The notes under the pieces were generated by a model. It made no database searches. It was not told the origin of the DNA and saw only the letters and a program-made list of their open reading frames with translations. Shown in pieces: positions 17,021-26,932 of a stretch of DNA of 64,000 nucleotides (position 1 is its first letter; every line of letters starts with the position of its first letter). Made by a program: the position numbers and the translations under genes. The stretch is from Fructobacillus papyrifericola. GTDB lineage: Bacteria > Bacillota > Bacilli > Lactobacillales > Lactobacillaceae. Where the stretch lies: assembly GCF_018437235.1 (NCBI RefSeq), contig NZ_JAAMFJ010000001.1, positions 372,001-436,000 of the forward strand, written 5' to 3'.

Positions 17021-20000
17021 ATGTACGCACCGTTACAAGTTAAGAGTGGTTATTCACTGCTGCAAAGCCCAAGCAGTGTTAAACAAATTGTCGAAATCGC
17101 CAAGGCCCGTGGCTATCAGGCCGTTTCTTTGGCGGAACAAAACGTCCTGTACTCTCTGGTCGACTTTTATAAAGAGGCTGGTGAGAAGGGGATTAAGCCA
17201 ATCTTTTCCCTGCAGCTGATGGTCAATGGCCTGGTGAATTTGGCAACGGCCTTCCCAATTCTACTGACGGCCTATAATCAGACTGGTTATCAGAACCTTG
17301 TCCTCCTGTCATCAAAGAAGATGACCCTGGGGGATGAACCAATGACCCTTTCCATGTTGGCCAAAAACTTGGAGGGACTGGCTGTCACGCTGACGCCTGA
17401 ATCCGAACTCGGTCAGCTGATTGCCTCTTCTGATCCAGCGGCGAAAAACTACTTAACGAATTTAGAAAAGCAAATTGGCTCAGGGGAGGACCGCTATTTA
17501 GGGATTAGCCCCAGCCTGTCCTTTGTTCAACAAAAGGCACTGACCGCCTATGCCAAGGAAAATAACTTGCCCTTGATTGCCTGGGACCGGGTCGACTACT
17601 TGAATCCAGAAGACGCCTTTACCACCCAGGTTCTGCGAGCGGTCAATGCGGGAACGGTGTTAGAAGACTTGGGTCCGCTCTCCCATGAAAAGGGGGTCTT
17701 TTACCTTCGTGATCAAGCGGAATTGGCCCAAGCCTACCAGCAAACACTGGAACTAAAACAGGCCTATGAAAACAACGAGGCCTTGGTGGAACGAGTTCAG
17801 GTTCAGCTGAACTTTAAAAAGCCGGCCCTGCCGGTTTTCGAGCAGGATTCAGGCTTGTCATCAGCCGACTACTTAAGCCAGTTGGCCCAGGCCGGCTTAA
17901 AACGCCGCCTGCAGCTAGCTGGTATCAAAAACGTTCAGCCCTACGTTGACCGTTTGAAGCGGGAACTCTCAGTCATTATTGACCTGGGCTTTGCCGATTA
18001 CTTCTTAATTGTTTGGGACATTTTAAAGTTTGCTCGTGACCACCAAGTGCAGACCGGGGCCGGCCGTGGTTCCGCCGCTGGTTCGCTGGTTGCCTACTGC
18101 TTGGGCATTACAAATGTCGACCCACTTTCGGCCGGCTTACTCTTTGAACGGTTCCTGAACCCGGAGCGGGCCCAAATGCCCGATATCGATATTGACTGGC
18201 CAGACGATCGACGGGACGAATTATTGGCATACTTACACGATAAGTATGGCCAGGAGGACTTTGCCCAGATCATTACCTTTGGTACTTTGGCTGCCAAGCA
18301 GGTTTTGCGAGACGTCGGCCGTGTCTTTGGTCTGGATGCCAAGGAACAAAAAAAGCTGACCGACACGATTCCGGCTGGTAAGAACGGTCGCAAGGTTAGC
18401 CTGGCCGATACCTTAGCCGATCCGAAAAACCGCCTGGAGCCAGCCCTTAAAAAAGTCGAATTCGGTGACTTGCTGCTGAAGACGGCCAAGAAGATGGAAA
18501 ACCTGCCGAGAAATTATTCCACCCACGCGGCGGGGGTGGTGTTGTCGGATGCGCCTTTGACGGATACCCTACCCGTGCAAAGGGGCAACGACGGCTACTT
18601 GATGACGCAATTACCAAAGGGACCGGTGGAAGAGCTGGGGCTCTTGAAGATTGATATTCTTGGTTTAACCACCCTAAAGATTTTGGCCAAGGGGATTGAA
18701 CTGGCCCGGCCCGTTCTCGGTGAGGAATTTGACATTAAGAAGATTTCCTTTGAGGACGAAGCGACCCTGGCCCTTTTTGCAAGGGGCGAGACCAACGGGG
18801 TTTTTCAGTTTGAATCGGCGGGGATGCAACGCATGCTTCGGCGGTTGAAGATTGACCGCTTTGCCTTGATTACGGCCTCGACGGCCCTTTACCGGCCGGG
18901 ACCCAGTCAGCATATCGAAACCTTTATTAAGCGTCGCTTGGGCCAAGAACCAGTCCCTGTGACCGATCCGGTGGTCGATCGGATTCTTGCTGAAACCTAC
19001 GGCATCCTGGTTTACCAGGAGCAGGTTATGCAGGTAGCCGAGGCCTATGCTGGCTTTTCACTGGCTCAAGCCGATTCCTTGCGTTCGGCCATGTCCAAAA
19101 AGAAATTGAAGCAAATGGCCCAGGCCAAGGAGGCCTTTTTGGCAGGTGCCAAAGAAAAGGGACACAGTCAAGAAGAGGCCGAGCAGCTTTTTGCTTACAT
19201 CGACCAATTTGCCAATTACGGCTTTAACAAATCGCACGCGGTGGCCTATTCCGAGCTGTCTTTTTCACTGGCTTACCTGAAGGCGCACGCACCCTTGGCC
19301 TTCTACACGGCCCTTTTGAACGCTCATCAGGGTGGGGCAGCCAAGGCCCAGCGCTACTTGCAAGAGGCCAGAAAGCGCCAGGTCAAAGTCCTTGGCCCGG
19401 ATGTCAACCAGTCCCAAGCTGACTGGTCAATTGAAGGGGAGGCTTTGCAGATGGGCCTCTCAAACATTGCCGGCCTACCAACCCCCTTTGTAGAGGAACT
19501 CTTAGCGATAAGAAAAAGCCGTGGTGGCTTTCCCAATTTACCGGCCTTCATTCTGTCCTTGCCCGAGAAGTGGCGGCAGGAAAAGGTCCTGTCACTGTTG
19601 ATTAACGCGGGGGCCCTGGACCGCTTCGGCTATAACCGGGCCGAACTAATTGAAAATCTAGATGACCTCTTAACGGCGGCCGCCTTTGGCGAGCAGGTGC
19701 TAAAGGAGACCAAAATGAAGAAGGTCCCTGACTTTTCACTAGTTGAACGGCTGCAAAGGGAAAAGGACGTGCTTGGCTTTAACTTGTCGGGGCACCCAAC
19801 CGAGGCCTTTTCGGCCGCTTATGACGCGGGGAAGGTGCAGACCATTGCCGACCTGAGTGAGAACCAGCAAGTTGCCATTTACGGCTTGATTAAGCAGGTC
19901 AAAGTCATCAAGACCAAGAAGGGCGATCAGATGGCCTTCCTGTCCGTTTCGGACATGACTGGAACGGTGGATGTCACCGTCTTCCCAAAGTTGTACGAGC

Positions 20001-20425
20001 GCTTAGCCGAGCAGTTAAGGGCGGGAAAAGTCTTTTTGATTGCCGGTAAGACTGAAGTCCGTCAGGGCCTGTCCATCATTGCTAACCGCTTGTCACAGGC
20101 AAACCCTGACGAGGGCAATCAAGAACGGCAACGGGCCAGCCTTTTGAAAGATGAGCCAGGGCAAAAACAGCCGGCAAAGGCTGCAGGACAGGGGACTTGG
20201 TTCCTGCGCCTAATTGACGAAGGCAGGGAGGCCGAGCAGAAGGCGGCCATCTGGCAGTTGATGAAAGAGGCCCACGGCCCTAATCCGGTCACCCTTTACT
20301 GGCCACAAACGAAAAAAAGAAAAAATTTGCCAATTCAATACGGTTTAGCCGATAAAAGCACGGTTTTAAAACCCCTCCAAGCACTCTTGGGTGAAAAAAA
20401 CGTCGTTTTTAAAGAAAAAGGTTAG
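17021..20425 (+). CDS. dnaE: DNA polymerase III alpha subunit DnaE
   Basis: A 1134-residue C-family polymerase that in Gram-positives extends primers alongside PolC. The N-terminal PHP domain is degenerate: the usual HVHS-type metal motif reads QVKSGYSLL, so PHP nuclease activity is unlikely. The palm carries MPDIDIDWPDDRRDEL with the catalytic acids, preceded by GAGRGSAAGSLVAYCLGI; NYGFNKSHAVAYS and a C-terminal OB fold (VAIYGLIKQVKVIKTKKGD) follow. ATG 17021 lies behind TTGGAGG; an in-frame TTG at 17009 is less likely. pyk follows directly with no pfkA. Confidence 0.96.
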   Translation: MYAPLQVKSGYSLLQSPSSVKQIVEIAKARGYQAVSLAEQNVLYSLVDFYKEAGEKGIKPIFSLQLMVNGLVNLATAFPILLTAYNQTGYQNLVLLSSKKMTLGDEPMTLSMLAKNLEGLAVTLTPESELGQLIASSDPAAKNYLTNLEKQIGSGEDRYLGISPSLSFVQQKALTAYAKENNLPLIAWDRVDYLNPEDAFTTQVLRAVNAGTVLEDLGPLSHEKGVFYLRDQAELAQAYQQTLELKQAYENNEALVERVQVQLNFKKPALPVFEQDSGLSSADYLSQLAQAGLKRRLQLAGIKNVQPYVDRLKRELSVIIDLGFADYFLIVWDILKFARDHQVQTGAGRGSAAGSLVAYCLGITNVDPLSAGLLFERFLNPERAQMPDIDIDWPDDRRDELLAYLHDKYGQEDFAQIITFGTLAAKQVLRDVGRVFGLDAKEQKKLTDTIPAGKNGRKVSLADTLADPKNRLEPALKKVEFGDLLLKTAKKMENLPRNYSTHAAGVVLSDAPLTDTLPVQRGNDGYLMTQLPKGPVEELGLLKIDILGLTTLKILAKGIELARPVLGEEFDIKKISFEDEATLALFARGETNGVFQFESAGMQRMLRRLKIDRFALITASTALYRPGPSQHIETFIKRRLGQEPVPVTDPVVDRILAETYGILVYQEQVMQVAEAYAGFSLAQADSLRSAMSKKKLKQMAQAKEAFLAGAKEKGHSQEEAEQLFAYIDQFANYGFNKSHAVAYSELSFSLAYLKAHAPLAFYTALLNAHQGGAAKAQRYLQEARKRQVKVLGPDVNQSQADWSIEGEALQMGLSNIAGLPTPFVEELLAIRKSRGGFPNLPAFILSLPEKWRQEKVLSLLINAGALDRFGYNRAELIENLDDLLTAAAFGEQVLKETKMKKVPDFSLVERLQREKDVLGFNLSGHPTEAFSAAYDAGKVQTIADLSENQQVAIYGLIKQVKVIKTKKGDQMAFLSVSDMTGTVDVTVFPKLYERLAEQLRAGKVFLIAGKTEVRQGLSIIANRLSQANPDEGNQERQRASLLKDEPGQKQPAKAAGQGTWFLRLIDEGREAEQKAAIWQLMKEAHGPNPVTLYWPQTKKRKNLPIQYGLADKSTVLKPLQALLGEKNVVFKEKG

Positions 20426-20433
20426 ATTCTAGC

Positions 20434-20463
20434 TTGTGAATTGACTGTCTTGTGTATTACAAT
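20434..20463 (+). promoter_or_regulatory. Promoter of pyk
   Basis: TTGTGA (20434-20439), 18-base spacer, TACAAT (20458-20463). A short hairpin (AGTTG/CAACT) lies in the leader before the AAAGGAG ribosome site. Confidence 0.55.
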
Positions 20464-20519
20464 ATGAGCAGGAAGTTGTTTGAAGCAACTCACCAAGATA
20501 TCAAAGGAGCAATTTACCC

Positions 20520-21938
20520 ATGAAAAAGACGAAAATCGTCTCAACGCTTGGTCCGTCATCTAGCGATGTCGAAACCATTGTGAAGTTAATTGAAGCTGGT
20601 GCTAACGTATTCCGTTTCAACTTCTCCCACGGTGATCACGAAGAACACTTGGGCCGTATGAAGAATGTTGCCGAAGCTGAAAAGATCACTGGTAAGACAG
20701 TTGGTCGTTTGCTTGACACGAAGGGTGCGGAAATCCGTACCACGAAGCAAGCCGATGGTAAGATTCAATTCGCCACTGGTGATGTATTCCGCATCTCAAT
20801 GGACGATAGCTTGGAAGGTACGCACGACAAGATTGCCGTTACTTACCCAGGTTTGTTCGATGACGTTAAGGTTGGCGGAAAGGTTCTCTTTGATGATGGG
20901 TTGCTTGGAACAACTATCATGGAAAAGGATGAAGCAAACAAGGAATTGGTCGTAAAGGCTGACAACCACGGTTTGCTTGGTTCACGTAAGGGTGTTAACG
21001 CACCCGGCGTTTCAATCAACTTGCCAGGTATCACTGAAAAGGATGCCGATGACATCCGCTTCGGTTTGGATCACGAAATCAACTACATCGCGGCTTCATT
21101 CGTTCGTAAGCCTGAAGATGTTTTGGAAATCCGTGCCTTGTTGAAGGAAAAGAACATGGAACATGTTCAAATCATCCCTAAGATCGAATCACAAGAAGGT
21201 ATCGACAACTTGGATGCTGTCTTGGACGTATCTGATGGTTTGATGATTCCTCGTGGTGACATGGGTGTTGAAATTCCTGCCGAAAACGTTCCTTTGATTC
21301 AAAAGGAAATGATGGCTAACATGAACAAGCGTGGATTGCCAGTTATCACTGCCACTCAAATGCTTGACTCAATGGAAGACAACCCACGCCCAACGCGTGC
21401 CGAAGCTTCTGACGTTGCCAACGCCGTTTGGGATGGTACGGATGCTACGATGTTGTCTGGTGAATCAGCTAACGGTGAATACCCAGTTGAAGCCGTTACG
21501 ATGATGGCAAAGTTGGATGAAAAGGCCGAAACTGCCTTGCCACTTTACTCACGTCACCAAGACACGTTCTACCACAACGATTCAGTTGAATCAGTTGCTG
21601 CCGCAGCTGCTCGTTTGGCTGACTCAGTTTCAGCTAAGGCCGTTGTTGTCTTGACTGATTCAGGTTACGAAGCTCGCATGGTTTCAAAGCACCGTCCATT
21701 GGCACCAATCGTTGCCATGACGTCTGAAGAACGCGTTCAACGTGGTTTGACTTTGAACAACGGTGTTGTTCCTGTCTTGGCCGAAACTCCAAAGTCAGTT
21801 GACGACTTGATTGTTGCTGCAAAGCAAGCTGCTAAGGACCAAGGTTTGGCCCAATCAGGTGACAAGATCGTTGTGATGACGGTTGCCCCACTTGACAAGA
21901 CGAAGGCAGCTAACAACGTTTCTGTTGAAACGCTCTAA
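20520..21938 (+). CDS. pyk: Pyruvate kinase
   Basis: A 472-residue pyruvate kinase making pyruvate and ATP from phosphoenolpyruvate. MKKTKIVSTLGPSS, FRFNFSHGDHEEH, LDTKGAEIRT, MIPRGDMGVEIP and ITATQMLDSM are all canonical. It ends after the standard C-domain and lacks the extra PEP-utiliser-like domain of bacilli. Codon use stands out from its neighbours: GGT, GCT, CGT, GTT, TTG and TCA dominate, a pattern of high expression. It has its own promoter and terminator. Confidence 0.97.
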   Translation: MKKTKIVSTLGPSSSDVETIVKLIEAGANVFRFNFSHGDHEEHLGRMKNVAEAEKITGKTVGRLLDTKGAEIRTTKQADGKIQFATGDVFRISMDDSLEGTHDKIAVTYPGLFDDVKVGGKVLFDDGLLGTTIMEKDEANKELVVKADNHGLLGSRKGVNAPGVSINLPGITEKDADDIRFGLDHEINYIAASFVRKPEDVLEIRALLKEKNMEHVQIIPKIESQEGIDNLDAVLDVSDGLMIPRGDMGVEIPAENVPLIQKEMMANMNKRGLPVITATQMLDSMEDNPRPTRAEASDVANAVWDGTDATMLSGESANGEYPVEAVTMMAKLDEKAETALPLYSRHQDTFYHNDSVESVAAAAARLADSVSAKAVVVLTDSGYEARMVSKHRPLAPIVAMTSEERVQRGLTLNNGVVPVLAETPKSVDDLIVAAKQAAKDQGLAQSGDKIVVMTVAPLDKTKAANNVSVETL

Positions 21939-21956
21939 TCATTGTCTTTTAGACTG

Positions 21957-21984
21957 AAAAGTCCGACTCTGTCGGGCTTTTTTT
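21957..21984 (+). terminator. Intrinsic terminator after pyk
   Basis: GTCCGAC pairs with GTCGGGC around a three-base loop, followed by seven T. Confidence 0.9.
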
Positions 21985-22028
21985 ATGTTAAAATGAAGAA
22001 AGTTCCAAGCAAATGAGGGATATGATTT

Positions 22029-23027
22029 TTGACAAAACAAAGTGAAAAGATTTTTACCTTTCAAAACGTTGAGCAGCAGACCGTGATTTCTGGTGCCAAC
22101 GACCAGCTGCTCCTTTTGATCGAAGAGGGCCTTTCGGTTACGCTGCACGTTCGTGGGGCCCAGGTGGCCATCAACGGCGAGGAGTCAGACGTGTCTTTAG
22201 CATACGCCGTTTTAGAGGTTCTTAGTCAATTAGTGAAAAAGCAGGTGACGGTTGGCCCCGCTGACGTAGTGTCGGCCACAACCATGGCCAAGAAGGGGAC
22301 TTTGAGCTACTTTTTGGACTTTTACCAGGGTTCCATCATTAAGGATAAGAAGGGGCGGGCCGTCCGGGTTAAGAACTACGGGCAGCGTCAGTATGTCTCT
22401 GCCATTAAGCACAATGACCTGACCTTTGGCATTGGTGCGGCGGGTACTGGTAAGACATTCTTAGCGGTGGCCATGGCTGTTGCTGCTCTGAAAAAGGGCG
22501 ATGTCGAGCGGATCATCATTGCTCGGCCAGCCGTTGAAGCCGGTGAGTCGCTCGGCTTTTTGCCCGGTGATTTAAAGGAAAAAGTCGACCCCTACATGCG
22601 GCCAATCTACGACGCCATGAACAGCCTGATTGGGGCTGACCATGTCGAACGCTTAATTGAACGGGGCGTTTTGGAAATTGCGCCACTGGCCTACATGCGT
22701 GGCCGGACCTTAGACGACGCCTTTATCATTGTCGATGAGGCGCAGAACACAACGAATGCGCAGATGAAAATGGTCCTGACCCGCCTTGGCTTTCAATCCA
22801 AGATGGTTGTCAATGGCGATCCGTCACAAATTGATTTACCGAAGGGGGTCAAGTCCGGCCTTTTGGCAGCCCAGAAGATTTTGCAGGGCTTAAACCGGGT
22901 TGGCTTTGTTCACTTTGATAGTCAAGACGTCGTTCGTCACCCAGTGGTTGGCCAAATTGTTTCGGCCTATGAAGAGGCTGACGAAAAGGTGAAGACCTTA
23001 AAGGCAGCACGTGAAAAGGGAATGTAA
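22029..23027 (+). CDS. phoH: PhoH-like ATPase
   Basis: A 332-residue PhoH family protein with Walker A in GAAGTGKTFLAVAMAV and Walker B in FIIVDEAQNTT; VNGDPSQIDLPKG is also typical. The role is an ATP-driven RNA-related activity, inferred from its constant pairing with ybeY. The start appears to be TTG at 22029 after GAGGGA, since the nearby ATG at 22022 leads to a stop within a few codons. It heads the phoH-ybeY-dgkA-era operon. Confidence 0.93.
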   Translation: MTKQSEKIFTFQNVEQQTVISGANDQLLLLIEEGLSVTLHVRGAQVAINGEESDVSLAYAVLEVLSQLVKKQVTVGPADVVSATTMAKKGTLSYFLDFYQGSIIKDKKGRAVRVKNYGQRQYVSAIKHNDLTFGIGAAGTGKTFLAVAMAVAALKKGDVERIIIARPAVEAGESLGFLPGDLKEKVDPYMRPIYDAMNSLIGADHVERLIERGVLEIAPLAYMRGRTLDDAFIIVDEAQNTTNAQMKMVLTRLGFQSKMVVNGDPSQIDLPKGVKSGLLAAQKILQGLNRVGFVHFDSQDVVRHPVVGQIVSAYEEADEKVKTLKAAREKGM

Positions 23028-23032
23028 GAATA

Positions 23033-23515
23033 ATGGATTTAGCTTTAATTGATCAAACAAAAGACGGGGTCACACAGTTCCACCAGGACCTGGTCACTTA
23101 CGTTTTGGATTACGCTGGCAAGTATCTGAAGCTGCCAGACAACACGGAAATGTCCGTGACTTTTATGAATAACGACGCCATTCAGGCCTATAACCGGGAT
23201 TACCGGGGCCTTGATAAGCCCACCGACGTTATTTCCTTTGCCATCGAGGAAGATGGCGATGACAGCCCGGTTTTGGCCGATGAGGAAATGGACGCCGAGA
23301 TTGCTAAAAACATTGGGGACATCTTGGTCTCGGTTGACATCATCGAAAGTCAGGCCGAAAACCTGGGCCACTCCTTCGAACGGGAACTTGGCTTTTTGGT
23401 TGTTCACGGCTTCTTGCACCTTAATGGCTATGATCACATGCTCGGTGACAAGGAAGAAAAGGAAATGTTTGACTTGCAAAGGAATATTTTAGATGACTAT
23501 GGACTCCGACGCTAA
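23033..23515 (+). CDS. ybeY: Endoribonuclease YbeY (rRNA maturation)
   Basis: A 160-residue metal-dependent RNase that matures 16S rRNA 3' ends and takes part in ribosome quality control. The zinc site is HGFLHLNGYDH, and RDYRGLDKPTDVISFA and LGDILVSVDI-like blocks are typical. Its last 23 bases overlap the next gene. It sits five bases after phoH. Confidence 0.94.
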   Translation: MDLALIDQTKDGVTQFHQDLVTYVLDYAGKYLKLPDNTEMSVTFMNNDAIQAYNRDYRGLDKPTDVISFAIEEDGDDSPVLADEEMDAEIAKNIGDILVSVDIIESQAENLGHSFERELGFLVVHGFLHLNGYDHMLGDKEEKEMFDLQRNILDDYGLRR

Positions 23516-24050
23516 AAAGCAAAGCGCCAACCTCCAACGAGATGAATTGGCGACTTTTCAAGACGAACTGGACCGTTCTTCGTTGATTCAAAGAAGAAGT
23601 GAGGAACGGGAAATTTCCGACGAACACGGTCGGCAAACTGGCCGCAACCGGAACTTCTTCAAATCACTCTTCAACGCCTTGAAGGGCGTCTTCCTGGTGT
23701 TGATTCGTGAACGCAACATGCGCTTTCACGTGGGCTTTGCCCTCATCGTCTTAGCCGGGGGACTCTACCTGGGCTTAAACCGTTCCGAATGGCTCTGGGT
23801 GGTGATTGGTGTCTTCTTGGCCATTTACGGCGAATTCGTGAACACCGTTGTCGAGGCGGTCATTGATCTGATGGTCGATAAGCGCTACCACCCCTTGGCT
23901 GGCTTGGTCAAAGATGTTTCGGCCGGAATGGTCTTAGTTTCCGTGGCTGCTGAAATGGTCATTTTATTTTTGATTTTCCAGCCCCATCTCTGGCACTTCT
24001 TTGGAATCGAAACGGACTTTTCTCGTTTCATTCACCGTTTGAAAGGATAA
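23493..24050 (+). CDS. dgkA: Undecaprenol / diacylglycerol kinase with N-terminal extension
   Basis: A 185-residue protein of the DgkA family, which in Gram-positives phosphorylates undecaprenol for cell-wall lipid recycling. After residue about 55 the core starts with FNALKGVFLVLIRERNMRFHVGFA; membrane helices and the active-site stretch EFVNTVVEAVIDLMVDKRYHPLAGLVKDVSAGMV follow. The first 50 or so residues are a charged extension not found in typical members. ATG 23493 is best placed behind AAAGGA. It lies between ybeY and era, as in B. subtilis. Confidence 0.9.
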   Translation: MTMDSDAKKQSANLQRDELATFQDELDRSSLIQRRSEEREISDEHGRQTGRNRNFFKSLFNALKGVFLVLIRERNMRFHVGFALIVLAGGLYLGLNRSEWLWVVIGVFLAIYGEFVNTVVEAVIDLMVDKRYHPLAGLVKDVSAGMVLVSVAAEMVILFLIFQPHLWHFFGIETDFSRFIHRLKG

Positions 24051-24053
24051 TTC

Positions 24054-24965
24054 ATGACAAAAGAAGGATTTAAATCAGGATTCGTGGCCATTATTGGCCG
24101 GCCAAATGTTGGGAAGTCAACGCTTTTAAACCGCATTGTTGGCGAAAAAATTGCCATCATGTCAAACAAGGCCCAGACAACCCGTAACAAGATTCAGGGA
24201 ATTTATACGACTGACGATGCCCAGGTGGTCTTCATTGACACACCCGGTGTCCACAAGCCCCAGAACTCCCTTGGCGACTACATGGTCAAGTCCGCCTTTT
24301 CCGCCTTGCACGAGGCCGACGCCATTTGGTTTGTCGTCGATGCGTCAAAGAAGCGTGGGGCAGGTGATAACTTCATTATTAACCGCTTGAAGGAAGTGAA
24401 GAATACACCAATCTTCCTTTTGGTCAATAAAGTCGATCTCTTGAAGAAGGAAGACTTGTTTTCAGTCATTCAGACCTATCAAGAAGACGCCCCTGAATGG
24501 ACGGAAATCTTCCCAATTTCGGCTACTGAAGGCGATAACGTGCCTGAATTGTTGGACACGGTTATCAAGGACCTGGACGAAGGTCCTCAGTACTTCGATG
24601 CCGACCAGTTGACCGATCACCCGGAACGCTTTGTTATTTCGGAATTGATTCGCGAAAAAGTCCTGCAGCTAACCCAGCAGGAAGTGCCACATTCTGTGGC
24701 GGTCGTTATCGATAAGATTGAAACCGGAGAAGACGATATCGTCCACATCCAAGCCTCCATCATTGTTGAACGGCCAACCCAGAAGAACATTGTGATTGGG
24801 AAGCAGGGGAAGATGATTAAGCAAATCGGAACCCGCGCCCGCAAGGACATTGAGCGCCTGCTTGGTTCCCGTGTTTTCTTGGAGACCTGGGTCAAAGTCG
24901 AAGAACGTTGGCGTGACCGCCCACAGGCCTTGCAATCACTGGGTTACCGCAAGGACGACTTTTAA
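24054..24965 (+). CDS. era: GTPase Era
   Basis: A 303-residue GTPase that binds the 3' end of 16S rRNA during 30S assembly. G motifs: [18 protein letters not shown] and NKVDLL. The C-terminal KH domain is clear in [22 protein letters not shown]. It is the last gene of the phoH operon; a terminator separates it from recO. Confidence 0.97.
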   Translation: MTKEGFKSGFVAIIGRPNVGKSTLLNRIVGEKIAIMSNKAQTTRNKIQGIYTTDDAQVVFIDTPGVHKPQNSLGDYMVKSAFSALHEADAIWFVVDASKKRGAGDNFIINRLKEVKNTPIFLLVNKVDLLKKEDLFSVIQTYQEDAPEWTEIFPISATEGDNVPELLDTVIKDLDEGPQYFDADQLTDHPERFVISELIREKVLQLTQQEVPHSVAVVIDKIETGEDDIVHIQASIIVERPTQKNIVIGKQGKMIKQIGTRARKDIERLLGSRVFLETWVKVEERWRDRPQALQSLGYRKDDF

Positions 24966-24980
24966 AAAGAATGGAAAGCG

Positions 24981-25010
24981 AGCGGCTAGTCGCACACTGG
25001 CCGCTTTTTC
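24981..25010 (+). terminator. Intrinsic terminator after era
   Basis: AGCGGC (24981-24986) pairs with GCCGCT (25000-25005) and is followed by a T-run. Confidence 0.8.
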
Positions 25011-25042
25011 GTACATAGTATTTTGCAAGAAAGGAGGAAGCC

Positions 25043-25825
25043 ATGGCGCTGATTGAAGGACTCGTTTTACAAAGCACGCCTTATCGGGACAACGATTTGC
25101 TGGTCAAGCTCTTTACCAAAGAGGCCGGCATCATGACCGCCATGGCCCGTGGCGCGAAAAAGCAAAAGTCCAAGCTGACGGCCGTCAGTCAGCCCTTCAC
25201 ATGGGTGGTAGTTGACGGTGTTTACCCGAAAAACCAGCAGGGCTTAGGCTTTATCAATTCCGTGCAGGAAAGCCGGATTTATAAAAACGTGGTGGTGGAT
25301 CTAACGACTGCTGCCTATGCGGCCTTGATTGCCAAAGATCTCACCGTGGCCTTTGAAGAAAACGAAGCCCAGCCGGTCTGGTACGAGAAGACCCTGGCCG
25401 CCTTTGACCAGCTAAACAAGCAAAAGGACCCGCAGGTCGTTGCCAACATCATGGAGTTACAGCTGCTGCCAGTCTTTGGCGTCTCACCAAACTGGAAAAA
25501 GGACCCGCTATCGGGCAGGGAAACCGGTGACTTTGACTACTCGGAGAAGTACAACGGGATTATTGAAAAGGCCCACTTTGACATGGATGACCACCGCCTG
25601 CACTTAGACCAGAAAACGGTCTACTACCTGCGGCTCTTTTCAACCATCGACATGCAAAAACTGGGTTCAGTGGCCCTTTCACCGGTCACAAAAAGGGGCA
25701 TTCAGCGAGTCATTGATTACCTTTACGACCGGCAGCTGGGCTTTCAACCAAAGGAAAAACGTTTCATTCAAAAAATGGCCGCCTTTGAGGGGCAGTTACA
25801 AATCAAACCACGAAAAAAGGAGTAG
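25043..25825 (+). CDS. recO: DNA repair protein RecO
   Basis: A 260-residue RecO that loads RecA in the RecFOR pathway. The N-terminal OB fold begins IEGLVLQSTPYRDNDLLVKLFTKEAGIMTAMARGAKK. The cysteine zinc cluster of many RecO proteins is missing, common in this order. A strong GGAGG site precedes the ATG. recO follows era as in most lactobacilli. Confidence 0.93.
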   Translation: MALIEGLVLQSTPYRDNDLLVKLFTKEAGIMTAMARGAKKQKSKLTAVSQPFTWVVVDGVYPKNQQGLGFINSVQESRIYKNVVVDLTTAAYAALIAKDLTVAFEENEAQPVWYEKTLAAFDQLNKQKDPQVVANIMELQLLPVFGVSPNWKKDPLSGRETGDFDYSEKYNGIIEKAHFDMDDHRLHLDQKTVYYLRLFSTIDMQKLGSVALSPVTKRGIQRVIDYLYDRQLGFQPKEKRFIQKMAAFEGQLQIKPRKKE

Positions 25826-25830
25826 CAACC

Positions 25831-26796
25831 ATGAAGAAAATCTTAGTCTTACACACCGGGGGCACGATTGCCATGCACGCGGCCGAAGACGGCGATGTGG
25901 AAGTTGGGGCAGAGAATCCACTCAATCAGGCGCAGTTCGATTTGCCAGCCGTTGATTTGGACATTGAAAACATCTTTAACATCCCCTCAGAGCACATTAC
26001 ACCCGAGCACATGCTGACACTCTACAAGCGGCTAAAAGACGCTGACAAGGACTATGACGGCGTTGTGATTACACACGGGACCGATACCTTGGAAGAAACG
26101 TCCTTTTTCTTGGACAAAACCCTGGGCTTGTCCATTCCGGTCGTGATGACTGGCGCCATGCGCTCGTCAAACGAACTGGGGTCCGATGGCCTTTACAACT
26201 TCCAGTCGGCCTTGCGCGTGGCCATCGACGAGGAGGCGGCGAACCGCGGGGTCATGGTTGTTTTAAACGATGAAATTCACGCGGCCCGCTTTGTGACAAA
26301 GACCCACGCCACCAACGTGGCGACTTTTGCCTCACCGATTTCCGGACCGATGGGCATGATCACTAAGCGGCAAATCATCTTCTTCTATGATTTGCCAAAG
26401 ACGATGACCTATCCAATCGCCTCCGTTAGCAAGAAAATCCCCGTCATGAAGGCCTATGCCGGAATGGACGGGCAGATTTTGTCCCTTTTTGCCGAAAGCG
26501 AACACATCGACGGTATCATTATTGAGGCCCTGGGGGCCGGGAACCTTGGCGAAGACGCCGCCCGTGGTGTGCAGGAACTACTCGATTCCGACATTCCGGT
26601 CGTGATTGTTTCCCGCTCCTTTAACGGGATTGCCGAACCAGTGTACGATTATCTTGGGGGTGGCATCCAGCTGGAAAAGTCCGGGGCCATCTTTGCTCGA
26701 GCCGTCAACGGGCAGAAGGCCCGTTTGAAGCTCCTGATTGGCCTGGAGAACGGCTTGTCGGCAGAAGCCTTGACCGACTTTTTGCATGAATTCTAA
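25831..26796 (+). CDS. Asparaginase, type I
   Basis: A 321-residue L-asparaginase hydrolysing asparagine to aspartate and ammonia. The first catalytic threonine is in LHTGGTIAMH and the second in VVITHGTDTLEETSFFLD; VVMTGAMRSSNELGSDGLYNF is also diagnostic. No signal peptide is visible, so it is cytosolic. It starts five bases after recO and probably shares its transcript. Glutaminase activity cannot be excluded. Confidence 0.93.
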   Translation: MKKILVLHTGGTIAMHAAEDGDVEVGAENPLNQAQFDLPAVDLDIENIFNIPSEHITPEHMLTLYKRLKDADKDYDGVVITHGTDTLEETSFFLDKTLGLSIPVVMTGAMRSSNELGSDGLYNFQSALRVAIDEEAANRGVMVVLNDEIHAARFVTKTHATNVATFASPISGPMGMITKRQIIFFYDLPKTMTYPIASVSKKIPVMKAYAGMDGQILSLFAESEHIDGIIIEALGAGNLGEDAARGVQELLDSDIPVVIVSRSFNGIAEPVYDYLGGGIQLEKSGAIFARAVNGQKARLKLLIGLENGLSAEALTDFLHEF

Positions 26797-26932
26797 GGGG
26801 TTCTTCGACAACTAAAATTTTGCCAGGCAATTTTTTAAAATCCCGGTATACTAGGGAAGTAAAGCTTTTTACATCGCTGAACAATTGTGTTTAGCGCTTT
26901 GTCCGGATCACATTCACGTAGGAGAAAAGCAG

